This document shows positions 1 to 8,345 of a DNA stretch of 64,000 bases, in pieces. Numbering within the stretch: the first letter of the stretch is position 1; every line of letters begins with the position of its first letter. Origin of the DNA: Pseudomonadota bacterium (GTDB taxonomy: Bacteria; Pseudomonadota; Gammaproteobacteria; Burkholderiales; Burkholderiaceae_C); the NCBI GenBank assembly GCA_021845505.1, contig JAJZVU010000009.1:1-64000 (forward strand), read 5' to 3'. The notes below the pieces were generated by a model. The model saw only the letters and a list, made by a program, of their open reading frames with translations, searched no databases and was not told where the DNA came from. The translations under genes were made by a program, and so were the position numbers.

Positions 1-167
1 GCGCGGCCGGGCTGCGCGCAGCCGACAGCCTGGACGACAACGACGGCCACGGCTTCTTCGGCGCGCTGGGCGACTCGGTGGTCACCGGGCCGACGCTGAC
101 CAATGTGAACGACTTCCGCGCGCTGCTCGTCGCACTACCGGGCCGCTTCAAGGAACAAGCAGCATGA
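1..167 (+). CDS. Glycerate 2-kinase (MOFRL family), C-terminal end only
   Basis: Only the last 54 residues are inside the window, so the gene enters from the left and this entry is partial. The reading frame contains NDGHGFFGALGDSVVTGPTL and then TNVNDFRALLV, the C-terminal block of the TtuD/GckA-type (MOFRL) glycerate kinases, which phosphorylate D-glycerate to 2-phosphoglycerate in the cytoplasm. Its TGA stop overlaps the ATG of the pyruvate kinase frame by four bases (ATGA), so the two were translationally coupled. Pairing of a glycerate kinase with pyruvate kinase is a common glycerate/tartronate arrangement and makes metabolic sense, because 2-phosphoglycerate feeds into phosphoenolpyruvate and then pyruvate. 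Confidence 0.85.
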   Translation, partial: AAGLRAADSLDDNDGHGFFGALGDSVVTGPTLTNVNDFRALLVALPGRFKEQAA

Positions 168-682
168 GAAGAAGCCGCAATGCGAAGATCGTCGCCACCC
201 TGGGGCCGGCGAGTTCGAACGCCGACACCATCCGCGCGCTGTTCCTCGCCGGTGTCGACGTGTTCCGTCTGAACTTCAGCCATGGCAGCGCGAGCGATCA
301 CCGCGCGCGTTTCGCGATCCTGCGCGAACTCGAGCGCCAGACCGGCCGCCCGATCGGCATCCTGGCCGACCTGCAGGGGCCGAAGCTGCGCGTGGGGACC
401 TTTGCCGCGGGGCCGGTCGAGCTCGTCGCGGGCCAGGCTTTCCGCCTCGAACTCGCCGGCGTCGCGGGCGACGCGACGCGCGTGCAGTTGCCGCACCCGG
501 AAATCTTCGCCGCGCTGCGCCCCGGGCTCGAGCTGCTGCTCGACGACGGCAGGCTCAGGCTGGCGGTGGAGGACTGTGGCAGCGACTTCGCGCACACGCG
601 GGTGCTCGTCGGAGGTGGACTGTCGGACCGCAAGGGTGTCAACGTGCCCGGGGTCACGCTGCCCATCGGCGCACTCACCTAG
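164..682 (+). pseudogene. pyk: Pyruvate kinase, truncated after the B domain
   Basis: The 172 residues start with a clear pyruvate kinase N-terminus (KIVATLGPASS, FRLNFSHGSASDH, ILADLQGPKLRVG) and run through the B domain to DRKGVNVPGVTLPIGALT. Family members are about 470 to 490 residues and continue after ALT with an EKDR-type stretch into the catalytic barrel. Here the frame stops at exactly that point. The barrel, with the catalytic lysine and the metal-binding residues, and the C-terminal domain are absent, so no kinase activity is expected. The stop codon overlaps the stop of the converging DinB-like gene, which suggests a deletion or replacement breakpoint at about 680 rather than a point mutation. 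An assembly join is an alternative explanation. Another intact pyk elsewhere would be required for normal glycolysis. Confidence 0.85.
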
Positions 683-1221
683 CCAAGCTCCTCCGGAACC
701 AGCGCGAGGAGATCGGTCACTCCGACATCGATCCCGGCCTGCGTCAGCAGCGTCGTGGCCTGGCCCCGGTGGTGGGTCTGGTGATGGAAGAAGTGGGTGA
801 GCACACCCTGAAGGTTGCGGCACTGCGCCTGGCCCTTGGAGTTCGTGTATCGCAGCGTGCCGTCCAGGTCCTCGTCCCGGATCGATGGGACCCAGTCCAC
901 GATCCACGCATCCAGCTCTTCGCGACGGTGCCTGAGTCCCGGCAGATCCGCGAACACGGTCGCGTCGAGGGCCGTCGGGGTCGGAAGCCGGAGCACCGGC
1001 GCGAGTGTCTCCCATCGGCGCGGATGGCGGGCAAAGCGCTGCAGCCAGAGGGTGTCGCCCACCACGATGTGGTTGAGTGTGCCGAGGATGGAGCCGAAGA
1101 ACGCGCCGCGCTCTCGCGCCAGCTCTTCATGGCTCAGTCGGGACGCGACTTCATAGACCTTCTCGTTCATCCACCGGTTGTACTCGGCCAACAGGTGCAG
1201 GTGCGCGGTGCGTGGCGTCAT
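679..1221 (-). CDS. DinB-family metal-binding four-helix protein
   Basis: From the ATG at 1221 the protein has 180 residues. The start was chosen because the conserved DinB opening (HLLAEYNRWMNEKVYEVA) begins right after it. The upstream extension of the open frame is low-complexity and non-conserved. The metal-binding histidines of the family are visible in LNHIVVGDTLWLQRF and in HFFHHQTHHRGQATTLL. DinB/YfiT-like proteins are cytoplasmic four-helix bundles with a three-His nickel or zinc site. Some are DNA-damage-inducible, many act as thiol-dependent hydrolases or transferases, and the specific substrate cannot be read from this sequence. The gene converges on the truncated pyruvate kinase and both stop codons overlap. 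Confidence 0.85.
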   Translation of the reverse strand: MTPRTAHLHLLAEYNRWMNEKVYEVASRLSHEELARERGAFFGSILGTLNHIVVGDTLWLQRFARHPRRWETLAPVLRLPTPTALDATVFADLPGLRHRREELDAWIVDWVPSIRDEDLDGTLRYTNSKGQAQCRNLQGVLTHFFHHQTHHRGQATTLLTQAGIDVGVTDLLALVPEELG

Positions 1222-1601
1222 GAGGGTCTCGATGAGGAACACGAGGGGGAACACAGTGTCGGCGATTGCGCCACTTGCTGCTTCATCGGAAAGCTGCGAG
1301 CCGCCGCGTCCAGCGTGAATCCGTCCGGCCCGCATGGCGCCGTCGACTGCCGGGCGACTGGTCCTGCGTGAGGCAGTCGTCAGCGGGGCCGGCGGACCGG
1401 GATCGCGACTTCTCTCGCGGCGGCGCATCGCGCGCAAGGCCGCAACGTGACACCGATGTAATCGATGGGTCATCGGCCCGACAGCCGCGAAATCCTACTC
1501 TGGGTATCGAGACGCACGGCGCAGCGCGAGCGCGCTGCACAGGGGCGCGAAGCCCACGCCGGCGCGGCGGCCGATGATGGATCGCTTGCTGGGAGCACAC
1601 G
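1222..1601. other. Intergenic region upstream of the copper island
   Basis: This 380-base stretch separates the DinB-like gene from the first gene of the copper island. I see no convincing coding region in it. Its only clear content is the conserved promoter/operator block at 1448-1501, described separately, and the strong ribosome-binding site GGGAG a few bases before the ATG at 1602. Confidence 0.5.
1448..1501 (+). promoter_or_regulatory. Copper-island promoter block 1: TGAC-N17-GTCA box with downstream -10
   Basis: The block reads TGAC, 17 bases, GTCAT, then a CGACAGC element and TACTCT as a -10-like hexamer 22 bases after GGTCAT. The same elements with the same spacings occur at 2663-2716 before copA, and 31 of 54 aligned positions are identical. 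Such conservation between two otherwise unrelated intergenic regions suggests a common activator, plausibly a CopR/CusR-type response regulator. The regulator itself is not in the window, so its identity is inferred. Confidence 0.55.
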
Positions 1602-1868
1602 ATGTGGTACGGACATCCGGGTGGTTGGGGCTGGGGCTACACGATGATGGGCGGCTTCGGATGGGTCTTCATGCTGCTGCTGGCCGTGCTCGTCGCGGCG
1701 ATGGTGGCGGGGCTGCTGCGCGATGTCCTGGGCGGTGCGAGCCGGCATCGCGGCGCGCCGAAGGCGTCCGCTTCCTCGGCGCTGCGCATCCTCGACGAGC
1801 GATTCGCGCGTGGCGAGATCGACGCCGACGAGTACAGGCGCAGGCGCGACGACCTGATGTCGCGTTGA
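1602..1868 (+). CDS. Small membrane protein with SHOCT domain
   Basis: This is an 88-residue protein. Residues 1-20 are rich in Trp, Gly and Tyr (MWYGHPGGWGWGYTMM), residues about 21-43 form one hydrophobic membrane segment, and the C-terminus ILDERFARGEIDADEYRRRRDDL is a SHOCT domain, a short helical oligomerisation module. Proteins of this make-up are frequently found in heavy-metal (copper, silver) resistance clusters of Proteobacteria, but their biochemical role is not established. The GGGAG ribosome-binding site lies six bases before the ATG. The next gene follows after 30 bases and is rich in the same Gly-Tyr-Met residues, so the two are likely one transcript driven by the promoter block at 1448-1501. 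Confidence 0.85.
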   Translation: MWYGHPGGWGWGYTMMGGFGWVFMLLLAVLVAAMVAGLLRDVLGGASRHRGAPKASASSALRILDERFARGEIDADEYRRRRDDLMSR

Positions 1869-1898
1869 AGGATCCTGGGCATCGACAAGGAGCGAATC

Positions 1899-2594
1899 AT
1901 GAGCAAGTGGAACAAGCGTGCAGTACTCGGCCTGGCGGCGCCGCTGATGGTGGTCGCGGCGGCAGCGTCTCCGGCGCTGGCGGCCAGCGCGTCGAGCGCG
2001 CCCGCGGCGAACCGGTCGGCCGACGTCGGTCCGGGCTACGGATACGGCTACGGCTACGGCATGGGCCCGGGCATGATGGGCGGCGCCGGCCCCGGCTACG
2101 CAGGCGGCGGCTGGCAGCGCGGAGCGCAGGGCGCGCCGGCAAGGGGGTGGCATGGCGGATACGGTGGCTACGGTGGGTACGGCGGCTATGGCCCCGGCAT
2201 GATGGGCGACTACGGCCCCTACGGTCGTGGAATGGGCCCCTGGATGATGGGCGGCTACGGTGGCGATGGTGGATACGGTCCCGGCATGATGGGCGGCTAT
2301 GCTGCGTGGGCTGTGAAGCCGCCGCTGAGCGACTCCCAGCGCACCAGGATCGAAGGGATCGACAAGGCCTTGGTCCAGCAGCAGTGGGCGCTGATGCAGT
2401 CGATGCACAAGCTCGTGTTCGAATCCCGGCCACCGCGTGCCGGCGGGCCACTCGACGTCGACGCGATCATGAAGCGCGCCACCGCGCTGTCGGACTTGCG
2501 CCTGCAGATGCTGCGCAACCGCCTGGAGGCTGCCAGCCGGTTCGACGCGGTGCTGACTCCCCGGCAACGCGCAAGCCTGGACGCGGCACGCTGA
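1899..2594 (+). CDS. Periplasmic Gly/Tyr/Met-rich Spy/CpxP-like metal-stress protein
   Basis: This 231-residue protein has a signal peptide ending at about residue 27 (PALAAS). Residues about 45-135 are low complexity with repeated GYGYGYG and GPGMMGG units. The remaining part is a helical domain containing SDSQRTRIEGIDKAL and LTPRQRASLDAAR, which fits the LTxxQ-type motif of Spy/CpxP/ZraP-like periplasmic proteins. The repeated Met-Met pairs and the position between a SHOCT gene and copA suggest copper or silver binding in the periplasm. That role is inference. The start has a strong AAGGAG site seven bases upstream. The low-complexity half may be the metal-binding part and the helical half the chaperone-like part. 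Confidence 0.8.
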   Translation: MSKWNKRAVLGLAAPLMVVAAAASPALAASASSAPAANRSADVGPGYGYGYGYGMGPGMMGGAGPGYAGGGWQRGAQGAPARGWHGGYGGYGGYGGYGPGMMGDYGPYGRGMGPWMMGGYGGDGGYGPGMMGGYAAWAVKPPLSDSQRTRIEGIDKALVQQQWALMQSMHKLVFESRPPRAGGPLDVDAIMKRATALSDLRLQMLRNRLEAASRFDAVLTPRQRASLDAAR

Positions 2595-2662
2595 GGTCGT
2601 TCGCGTCGGGCCGGATCGCACGGCGGGCCGCGCCCGACCCGCAGGCGCGCGAGCGCCCCGGA

Positions 2663-2716
2663 TGACCGAACCGTCATCTGTCGGTCATGTCCGCGACAGC
2701 ATGGCGTTCCTAGCAT
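2663..2716 (+). promoter_or_regulatory. Copper-island promoter block 2, upstream of copA
   Basis: TGAC at 2663, then 17 bases, GTCAT at 2684-2688, CGACAGC at 2694-2700 and TAGCAT at 2711-2716 reproduce the spacing of the block at 1448-1501. An inverted repeat with eight-base arms (ATGACCGA / TCGGTCAT, 2662-2688) is superimposed. The arrangement suggests an activator bound just upstream of RNA polymerase. No good -35 hexamer is present at the usual distance, which is typical of activator-dependent promoters. Confidence 0.55.
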
Positions 2717-2806
2717 GCGTGTCGCGCAGTGGCAGAGCCCTCTGCGCAACGGTCCGCGCGGAGCCATCGGCTCGCGCGGCGTACCCCCGGATCGAGCGAC
2801 CCCGCC

Positions 2807-4552
2807 ATGCAAGGTTCCATCCCATCCGTGCTCCCGAAGGCCGGGCTCGCCAGGCGACGCTTCGTGCAGGGCCTGGCCGCCGGCGGCGCGCTGCTCGGCC
2901 TGCCCGCCCACGCCGCCCACGCCGCTCACGCCGACGGCCACCCCGCGGCCACCCGCACCGGCCGTGCCGCCGAGCTCCGCGGGACCGAATTCGACCTGGT
3001 GGTCGCCGAGACCCCGGTGAACTTCACCGGCCATGCGCGCATGGCCACCACCGTCAACGGCTCGCTTCCCGGCCCGACGCTGCGCTGGCGCGAGGGCGAC
3101 ACGGTGACCATCCGGGTCACCAATCGCATGTCGCGCATGACCGCCATCCATTGGCACGGCATGCTCGTGCCCTACCGGATGGACGGGGTTCCCGGCATGA
3201 GCTTCGCCGGAATCGCCCCCGGGCAGACCTTCGTCTACCGCTTCCGGGTTCGCCAGTCGGGAACCTTCTGGTACCACTCGCACGCCGGCATGCAGGAGCA
3301 GACCGGGCTGTATGGCGCGATCATCATCGACCCCGCGCATGGGCATGCGGCGCAGTCCGACAGCGACCACGTGGTGCTGCTGTCGGACTGGATGGACGAA
3401 GACCCGATGCGCGTGCTGGCCAGGCTCAAGGCCGACAGCGGCTTCGACAACTACCACCAGCCCACCGCGGTGGACTTCTTCGAGGACGTCCGGCGCAACG
3501 GCCTGCGCGCGGCGCTGGACAAGCGCGCCATGTGGCAGCAAATGCGCATGAGCTGGGGCGACCTGTCGGACCTGTCGGGGGCCACGCTGACCTACCTGGC
3601 CAACGGCACCACTCCGGCCGGCAACTGGACGGCGCGGGTGAATCCCGGGAAGGTGGCGCGCCTGCGCTTCATCAACGGCGCCGGCGACACCTTCTACGAC
3701 GTGCGCATCCCGGGCCTGAAGCTCACCGTGGTGTCCACCGACGGGCAGGACGTGGAGCCGGTGACGGTCGACGAGTTCCGCTTCGGGCCCGGAGAGACCT
3801 ACGACGTGCTGGTGCGTCCGACGCAGGACGCGTACACGGTGTTCGCGCAGAGCATGGACCGCACCGGCTACGCCCGCGCCACGCTGGCCGCGCGCCCGGG
3901 CGTGAGCGCGCCGGTGCCGCGCATGGATCCTCGCCAGAACCTGACCATGCAGGACATGATGGGCGACATGTCGTCGATGTCCGGCATGCCGGGCATGGCC
4001 TCGATGCCGGGCATGGACATGGGCGCGACGCCAGCCGTGCGCCATGCGCCGACCGAGTACGGCCCGGGCGTGGATGCCCGCGTGGATCATCCCCGCACCA
4101 ACCTGGACGACCCCGGCGTGGGGCTGCGCGGCAACGGCCGGCGCGTGCTGACCCTGGCCGACCTGCACACCGTGGGCGGCCCGCTGGATGCACGCGAGCC
4201 GGGGCGCACGCTGGAGTTGCACCTGACCGGCAACATGCAGCGCTACGTCTGGTCGATCGACGGCGTGACCTTCGGCGACTCCACGCCGGTGCCGTTCCAC
4301 CACCGCGAGCGGCTGCGCGTGAGACTGGTCAACGACACGATGATGACCCATCCGATGCACATGCACGGCATGTGGAGCGAGGTCGAGGATGCGGCCGGGC
4401 GGTTCCTGGTGCGCAAGCACACGGTGGCGGTGCAACCGGCGCAGCAGCTCAGCTACCGGGTCAGCGCCGACGAGGTGGGCCGCTGGGCCTGGCACTGCCA
4501 CCTGATGATGCACATGGATTCGGGCATGTTCCGCGAAATCCTGGTGGCTTGA
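2807..4552 (+). CDS. copA: Copper resistance multicopper oxidase CopA (Tat-exported)
   Basis: This is a 581-residue periplasmic multicopper oxidase that oxidises Cu(I). The ATG at 2807 was chosen because a twin-arginine signal (ARRRFVQGLAAGGALLG) starts shortly after it. An in-frame GTG at 2729 would add 26 non-conserved residues. The copper ligands are visible as HWHGMLVPYRMDG, WYHSHAGMQEQTGLYG, HPMHMHGMWSE and HCHLMMHMDSGMF, giving the type 1, 2 and 3 sites. A Met-rich linker (about residues 380-420: MQDMMGDMSSMSGMPGM and MPGMDMG) is typical of CopA/PcoA and likely loads copper. copB follows after 10 bases, so copAB are one operon. The promoter block at 2663-2716 lies immediately upstream. 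Confidence 0.95.
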   Translation: MQGSIPSVLPKAGLARRRFVQGLAAGGALLGLPAHAAHAAHADGHPAATRTGRAAELRGTEFDLVVAETPVNFTGHARMATTVNGSLPGPTLRWREGDTVTIRVTNRMSRMTAIHWHGMLVPYRMDGVPGMSFAGIAPGQTFVYRFRVRQSGTFWYHSHAGMQEQTGLYGAIIIDPAHGHAAQSDSDHVVLLSDWMDEDPMRVLARLKADSGFDNYHQPTAVDFFEDVRRNGLRAALDKRAMWQQMRMSWGDLSDLSGATLTYLANGTTPAGNWTARVNPGKVARLRFINGAGDTFYDVRIPGLKLTVVSTDGQDVEPVTVDEFRFGPGETYDVLVRPTQDAYTVFAQSMDRTGYARATLAARPGVSAPVPRMDPRQNLTMQDMMGDMSSMSGMPGMASMPGMDMGATPAVRHAPTEYGPGVDARVDHPRTNLDDPGVGLRGNGRRVLTLADLHTVGGPLDAREPGRTLELHLTGNMQRYVWSIDGVTFGDSTPVPFHHRERLRVRLVNDTMMTHPMHMHGMWSEVEDAAGRFLVRKHTVAVQPAQQLSYRVSADEVGRWAWHCHLMMHMDSGMFREILVA

Positions 4553-4562
4553 GGAGTCGACC

Positions 4563-5438
4563 ATGCACGGCATCCGGATCCTCGTTGTCGCAGCGGTGCT
4601 CGTCGCCGCGGCACCGGCCTGGGGCAGCTCGGCCGACATGCCCGGCATGGACATGTCAGGCATGGACATGTCCGGCATGGACATGCAGGCCAGTCCCGCT
4701 GCATCGGGCCGCGGCGAGCGCGGCGCGGAACCCGACGCGGGTGGCAGCACGCTGAGCACCGGCCCGTACATCCCGCCCGGCGTGAAGCCGCCGCGCCTGG
4801 CCGACCAGCAGAGCTTCGGCTCGCTGCTGGTCGATCGTCTGGAGCGCGCCTACAGCCGCCGTTCCGGCAACTGGAGCGCCTATGACATCCAGGCCTGGTA
4901 CGGGCGTGACTTCGACCGCGCGGTGCTCAAGGCCGATGGGCAGGCCTCGCAAGGGCGCCTGCGGGATGCGCGCACCGAAGTCCTGTGGGGGCATGCGGTC
5001 GCCCCCCACTGGGACTCGCAGCTCGGCCTGCGCCACGACAGCGGCGGCGGCCCCGATCGCCAGTGGCTGGCCTTCGGCGTGCAGGGACTGGCGCCGTACT
5101 GGTTCGACGTCGAGGCCACCGGCTACCTGGGGCGGCAGGGGGGCAGCGCGTTGCGCCTGCACGCCAGCTACGAATTGCTGCTGGTCCAGCGCGTGGTGCT
5201 GCAGCCGCAGGCCGAAGTCAACCTGTACGGCCAGAGCGACGCGGCGCGGGGCATCGGCAGCGGGCTGTCCGACGCCACCGCCGGGCTGCGCCTGCGCTAC
5301 GACATTTCGCGCAGCTTGTCCCCCTACATCGGCGTGGAGTGGAGCGGACGCTTCGGGCGGACCGGCGGCTACGCACAGGCGGCTGGTGAGCGCCGCCACA
5401 CGACCGATGTCGTCGCCGGCGTGCATTTCCGGTTGTGA
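4563..5438 (+). CDS. copB: Copper resistance outer-membrane protein CopB
   Basis: This is a 291-residue protein with a signal peptide (residues about 1-22) followed by a Met-rich copper-binding segment (DMPGMDMSGMDMSGMDMQ) and the CopB/PcoB domain from about residue 65 to the end (YDIQAWYGRDFDRAVLKADG, RHTTDVVAGVHFRL). Family members are outer-membrane beta-barrel proteins that limit copper entry or export periplasmic copper. A strong GAGGAG ribosome-binding site precedes the ATG and the gene follows copA by 10 bases. It converges on the CueO-like gene, and I saw no clear intrinsic terminator in the 91 bases between them. Confidence 0.95.
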   Translation: MHGIRILVVAAVLVAAAPAWGSSADMPGMDMSGMDMSGMDMQASPAASGRGERGAEPDAGGSTLSTGPYIPPGVKPPRLADQQSFGSLLVDRLERAYSRRSGNWSAYDIQAWYGRDFDRAVLKADGQASQGRLRDARTEVLWGHAVAPHWDSQLGLRHDSGGGPDRQWLAFGVQGLAPYWFDVEATGYLGRQGGSALRLHASYELLLVQRVVLQPQAEVNLYGQSDAARGIGSGLSDATAGLRLRYDISRSLSPYIGVEWSGRFGRTGGYAQAAGERRHTTDVVAGVHFRL

Positions 5439-5529
5439 GCGCAAGGTCCTCGCAGCGGGACCCGCGCAGTGCCCGGCCGATTCCGGCGCGAGGGACGCGG
5501 GCTGCCGCCGCGCCCGGCTGCCCGCGGCT

Positions 5530-7248
5530 TCAGGTCACCGTGAACTGGCCCATCATGCCGTTGTCCTCGTGCTCGAGGATGTGGCAGTGGTACATGTAGG
5601 GGTGGTCCACCCCGGCCGGCTGGTCGAAGCGCATCACCAGGCGCACGGTCTCCCGGCGCCGCACCAGCACGACGTCCTTCCAGCCGCGCTCGTGCTCCGC
5701 GGCAGGCTTGCCGTCGCGCTCGACGATGCGAAACGAGGTTCCGTGCATGTGGAAGGGGTGGGCCATGCCGCTGTCGTTGCGGACTTCCCAGACTTCGGTC
5801 GCGCCCAGCTTCACCTTCTGGTCGATGACCCGCATATCCATGAACCGGTGGTTGATCGAGAACATCGGCTGGCCGCCCATGCCCAGGCTCATCGCTCCAG
5901 GCCCGCGGGTCGCGGGCTGCGCTCCGCCGGACTGCATCGCGCCCATGCCGCCCATGGACGCGCGCGTCCCCATGGAACGGCCCATGTTGGCCGACATGCC
6001 CTGCAGAGTGAAGGTGCGGGGCTGCTGCAGGGTCGGGCGCAGCGTCTCGAGTTCGGCCAGCCTGGCGGCAAGCCGGCCCGGCGTTCCGCGCGGAGCGACC
6101 ACGCGGATCTGCAGCAGATCGAAGCCGCTGTGGTCCCACGCGTCGGAGTCGCCCATCGAGCTGCCCAGCTGCGGAACGATGTCCCCCGAGTCACTGCGCA
6201 ACACCAGCGTGCGGCCGTGCATCGCGCGCAGGTCGACGAGCAGCTCGGCGCGCTCGGCCGGGCCGAGCAGCAGACTGCGCATCTCCACGGCCCGCTCGAG
6301 CAGCCCGGCATCGCTGCCGACCATATGGAAGCCGCGCCGGTCGGAGAAGGCCAGGTTGTAGATGCGGGCATTGGAGCCGTTGAGGATGCGCAGGCGAACC
6401 CATTGCGCGGGAAGCTCCACGTAGGGCTGTTCCCGGCCGTTGACCAGGAAGCGGTCGCCCTTCATGCCCATCATGTCCATCATCCCGTCGGGCATGTAGC
6501 TGAGCCTTCCCCGCGCGTCGAAGCGGCGGTCCTGCAGCACCAGCGGGATGTCGTCGACCCCCCAGGTGTGCGGCAGACCCAGCCGCGCGTCGAGGCCGTC
6601 GTCGACCAGCAGCAGCCCGGCCAGGCCCGCCCAGACATGCGGGCCGGTGCGGGTGTCGGGGTGCGGGTGGTACCACAGCGTGGCCGCCGGCTGCTCCAGC
6701 GCGAAGCGAACCTGCAGGCTCCGGCCGGGCTCGATCAGCGACTGCGGGCCTCCGTCCATCGCGCCGGGAACATGCGCGCCGTGCCAATGGGTGGTGCTGG
6801 ACTGGTTCAGTGCGTTGGCGACCGTGATGGCCACCGGCCGCCCGCGAGGCACGCGCAACGCAGGCCCGAGGAAGGCGCCGTTGTAGCCCCAGGTCGGCGT
6901 CGCGACGCCTCCCAGCAGTTCGCTGCTTCCGGGTTGCATGCGCAGCGCGTAGCGCAGCACCCCGTCGCTGCCCGGCTCGCCGAGCAAGGTGCGGGGCATG
7001 TCGAGGCGACGCGAGAACGCCGCGGGGTGTGCGGCGCGTGCCTGCGGCAGCGCGCGCGGGCGCGCCATCGCCATGTCGGGCATCGCGGCCATCGACTGCA
7101 TGTTCATGCCGGCCATGGACTGCGCGAATGCGCGCGGCAGCAAGCCGGCCGAGGCCGCCGTGACCCCGGCGGCGAGCAGGCGCCGGCGCGGCGCGTTCGG
7201 GGTCGGATCGGCGGCCGAGGGCTCGCGGGGATGGTCAGGCGCTGGCAT
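5530..7248 (-). CDS. cueO: CueO-like multicopper oxidase (Tat-exported)
   Basis: This is a 572-residue periplasmic cuprous oxidase. The N-terminus has a twin-arginine motif (APRRRLLAAGVTAAS) ending near FAQS. Copper ligands are HWHGAHVPGAMDGGPQ, WYHPHPDTRTGPHVWAG, HPFHMHGTSFRI and HCHILEHEDNGMMGQF. The last two match CueO rather than CopA (GMMGQF). Met-rich stretches lie near the N-terminus (QSMAGMNMQSMAAMPDM) and before the third domain (SANMGRSMGTRASMGGMGAM), where CueO carries its Met-rich lid. A second, structurally different multicopper oxidase next to copAB gives this island two ways of oxidising Cu(I). I saw neither a good ribosome-binding site nor the TGAC-N17-GTCA box in front of this gene. 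Confidence 0.93.
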   Translation of the reverse strand: MPAPDHPREPSAADPTPNAPRRRLLAAGVTAASAGLLPRAFAQSMAGMNMQSMAAMPDMAMARPRALPQARAAHPAAFSRRLDMPRTLLGEPGSDGVLRYALRMQPGSSELLGGVATPTWGYNGAFLGPALRVPRGRPVAITVANALNQSSTTHWHGAHVPGAMDGGPQSLIEPGRSLQVRFALEQPAATLWYHPHPDTRTGPHVWAGLAGLLLVDDGLDARLGLPHTWGVDDIPLVLQDRRFDARGRLSYMPDGMMDMMGMKGDRFLVNGREQPYVELPAQWVRLRILNGSNARIYNLAFSDRRGFHMVGSDAGLLERAVEMRSLLLGPAERAELLVDLRAMHGRTLVLRSDSGDIVPQLGSSMGDSDAWDHSGFDLLQIRVVAPRGTPGRLAARLAELETLRPTLQQPRTFTLQGMSANMGRSMGTRASMGGMGAMQSGGAQPATRGPGAMSLGMGGQPMFSINHRFMDMRVIDQKVKLGATEVWEVRNDSGMAHPFHMHGTSFRIVERDGKPAAEHERGWKDVVLVRRRETVRLVMRFDQPAGVDHPYMYHCHILEHEDNGMMGQFTVT

Positions 7249-7497
7249 GGTGTACGCGGTGGACGGGGAGCGGGGTGGCGCGGTCGGGCAGGGTGCATGC
7301 CGCGCGCCCCGTCAGGGCTGCCGCAGGCGTCGGGGTGCGCCGCGAGTGGGCGCCGCGCGCGAAGGCCGCAGTCTAGGGCGAGCGTTGGACGGCGATCTCG
7401 TTGCGCTTTGCAAGATCGGTGACCAAAGGCGTCCGGCGCAGGCGCGGGCCTTCGCGGCGCGCCGGCGGCAGTTGCATGGGGAGATCTTCGCGGCGGC

Positions 7498-7926
7498 TCA
7501 CTGCGGCAGGCAGCGACCATCCGGGGGGGCGGGGGCTTCGCGAGGGCGGGCAGTGCCACGCACCCGGGCCCCGGCGACGTCGTGCCCGAGGAGCCGGGTC
7601 CAGTAACGTTCGTTGGCCGGATCATTCACCACGACATCGCGGGCGGCGCACTTCTGGACCGCCGCGGCGAGCATGTCCTGGAAGACCGAAAGGTGCCGCC
7701 AACTCTCGACCAGGTGCGCTTCGGCCACGGTCAGGGTGCGCGAAATCCTGTCGAACCTGCAGGTGATCTTGCCGAACACCTCGGACATCTCGTCGTTGGC
7801 CAGCACCGCGACCAGGAACGCGCTGCGAGCCGTGCCGTGGATATCCGAGCCGAAGCATCGGATGGACGGGCTCGCCCCGGGAGCCACGAACAGATCCCTG
7901 ATTTTCCTGCGCAGATCGTTCAGCAT
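7498..7926 (-). CDS. Hypothetical protein, 142 residues
   Basis: The frame from ATG 7926 encodes a compositionally normal protein (DLRRKIRDLFVAPGAS, GTARSAFLVAVLANDEMSEV, VVVNDPANERYWTRLLGHDV) with a disordered, Pro/Arg-rich tail. I do not recognise the family. No signal peptide or membrane segment is visible, so it is probably cytoplasmic. The open frame extends upstream to 8184, but that part is low-complexity and lacks conserved features. The ribosome-binding site is weak. It sits between the CueO-like gene and the DoxX gene, on the strand opposite to DoxX. Confidence 0.5.
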   Translation of the reverse strand: MLNDLRRKIRDLFVAPGASPSIRCFGSDIHGTARSAFLVAVLANDEMSEVFGKITCRFDRISRTLTVAEAHLVESWRHLSVFQDMLAAAVQKCAARDVVVNDPANERYWTRLLGHDVAGARVRGTARPREAPAPPDGRCLPQ

Positions 7927-8345
7927 CGCTGGTTGGCTGTTTCCCGCACGCGTCCGCTGCAGCTTGCAGCGCGCGCAGGCTTCTTGTGGCGAAAGTCTGC
8001 CGCCTCGGAGGGCCTGGAGCAACCGGCTCGGTGCAGGGAAAAAGCCCAGCCTGAGAAAAAATCCCGCCTCGGCGCGAAGACCTGCGCCCGGCGGCCCGCG
8101 CAGCGTGCCGCCGGCGGATTCGCGCAGCCCACTATACCAAGCCGCCGCGTCGATCCCGCGCGGCCGCCAGGCACGCCCACGCAAGGGCCGTCGGGGCTTG
8201 GGCAGCGCACGCCGCGGGTGCCGTGTCGTGCCGTGCCGGCGTGCGCTCGGGCGAGGTTGTCAGGAATCGGCGACTGGCTCGACCAAGCAGCCAACAACGC
8301 GCCGCCACGTCGGCTCGCGCGGCCTGATCGACCCTCGAGGAGACC

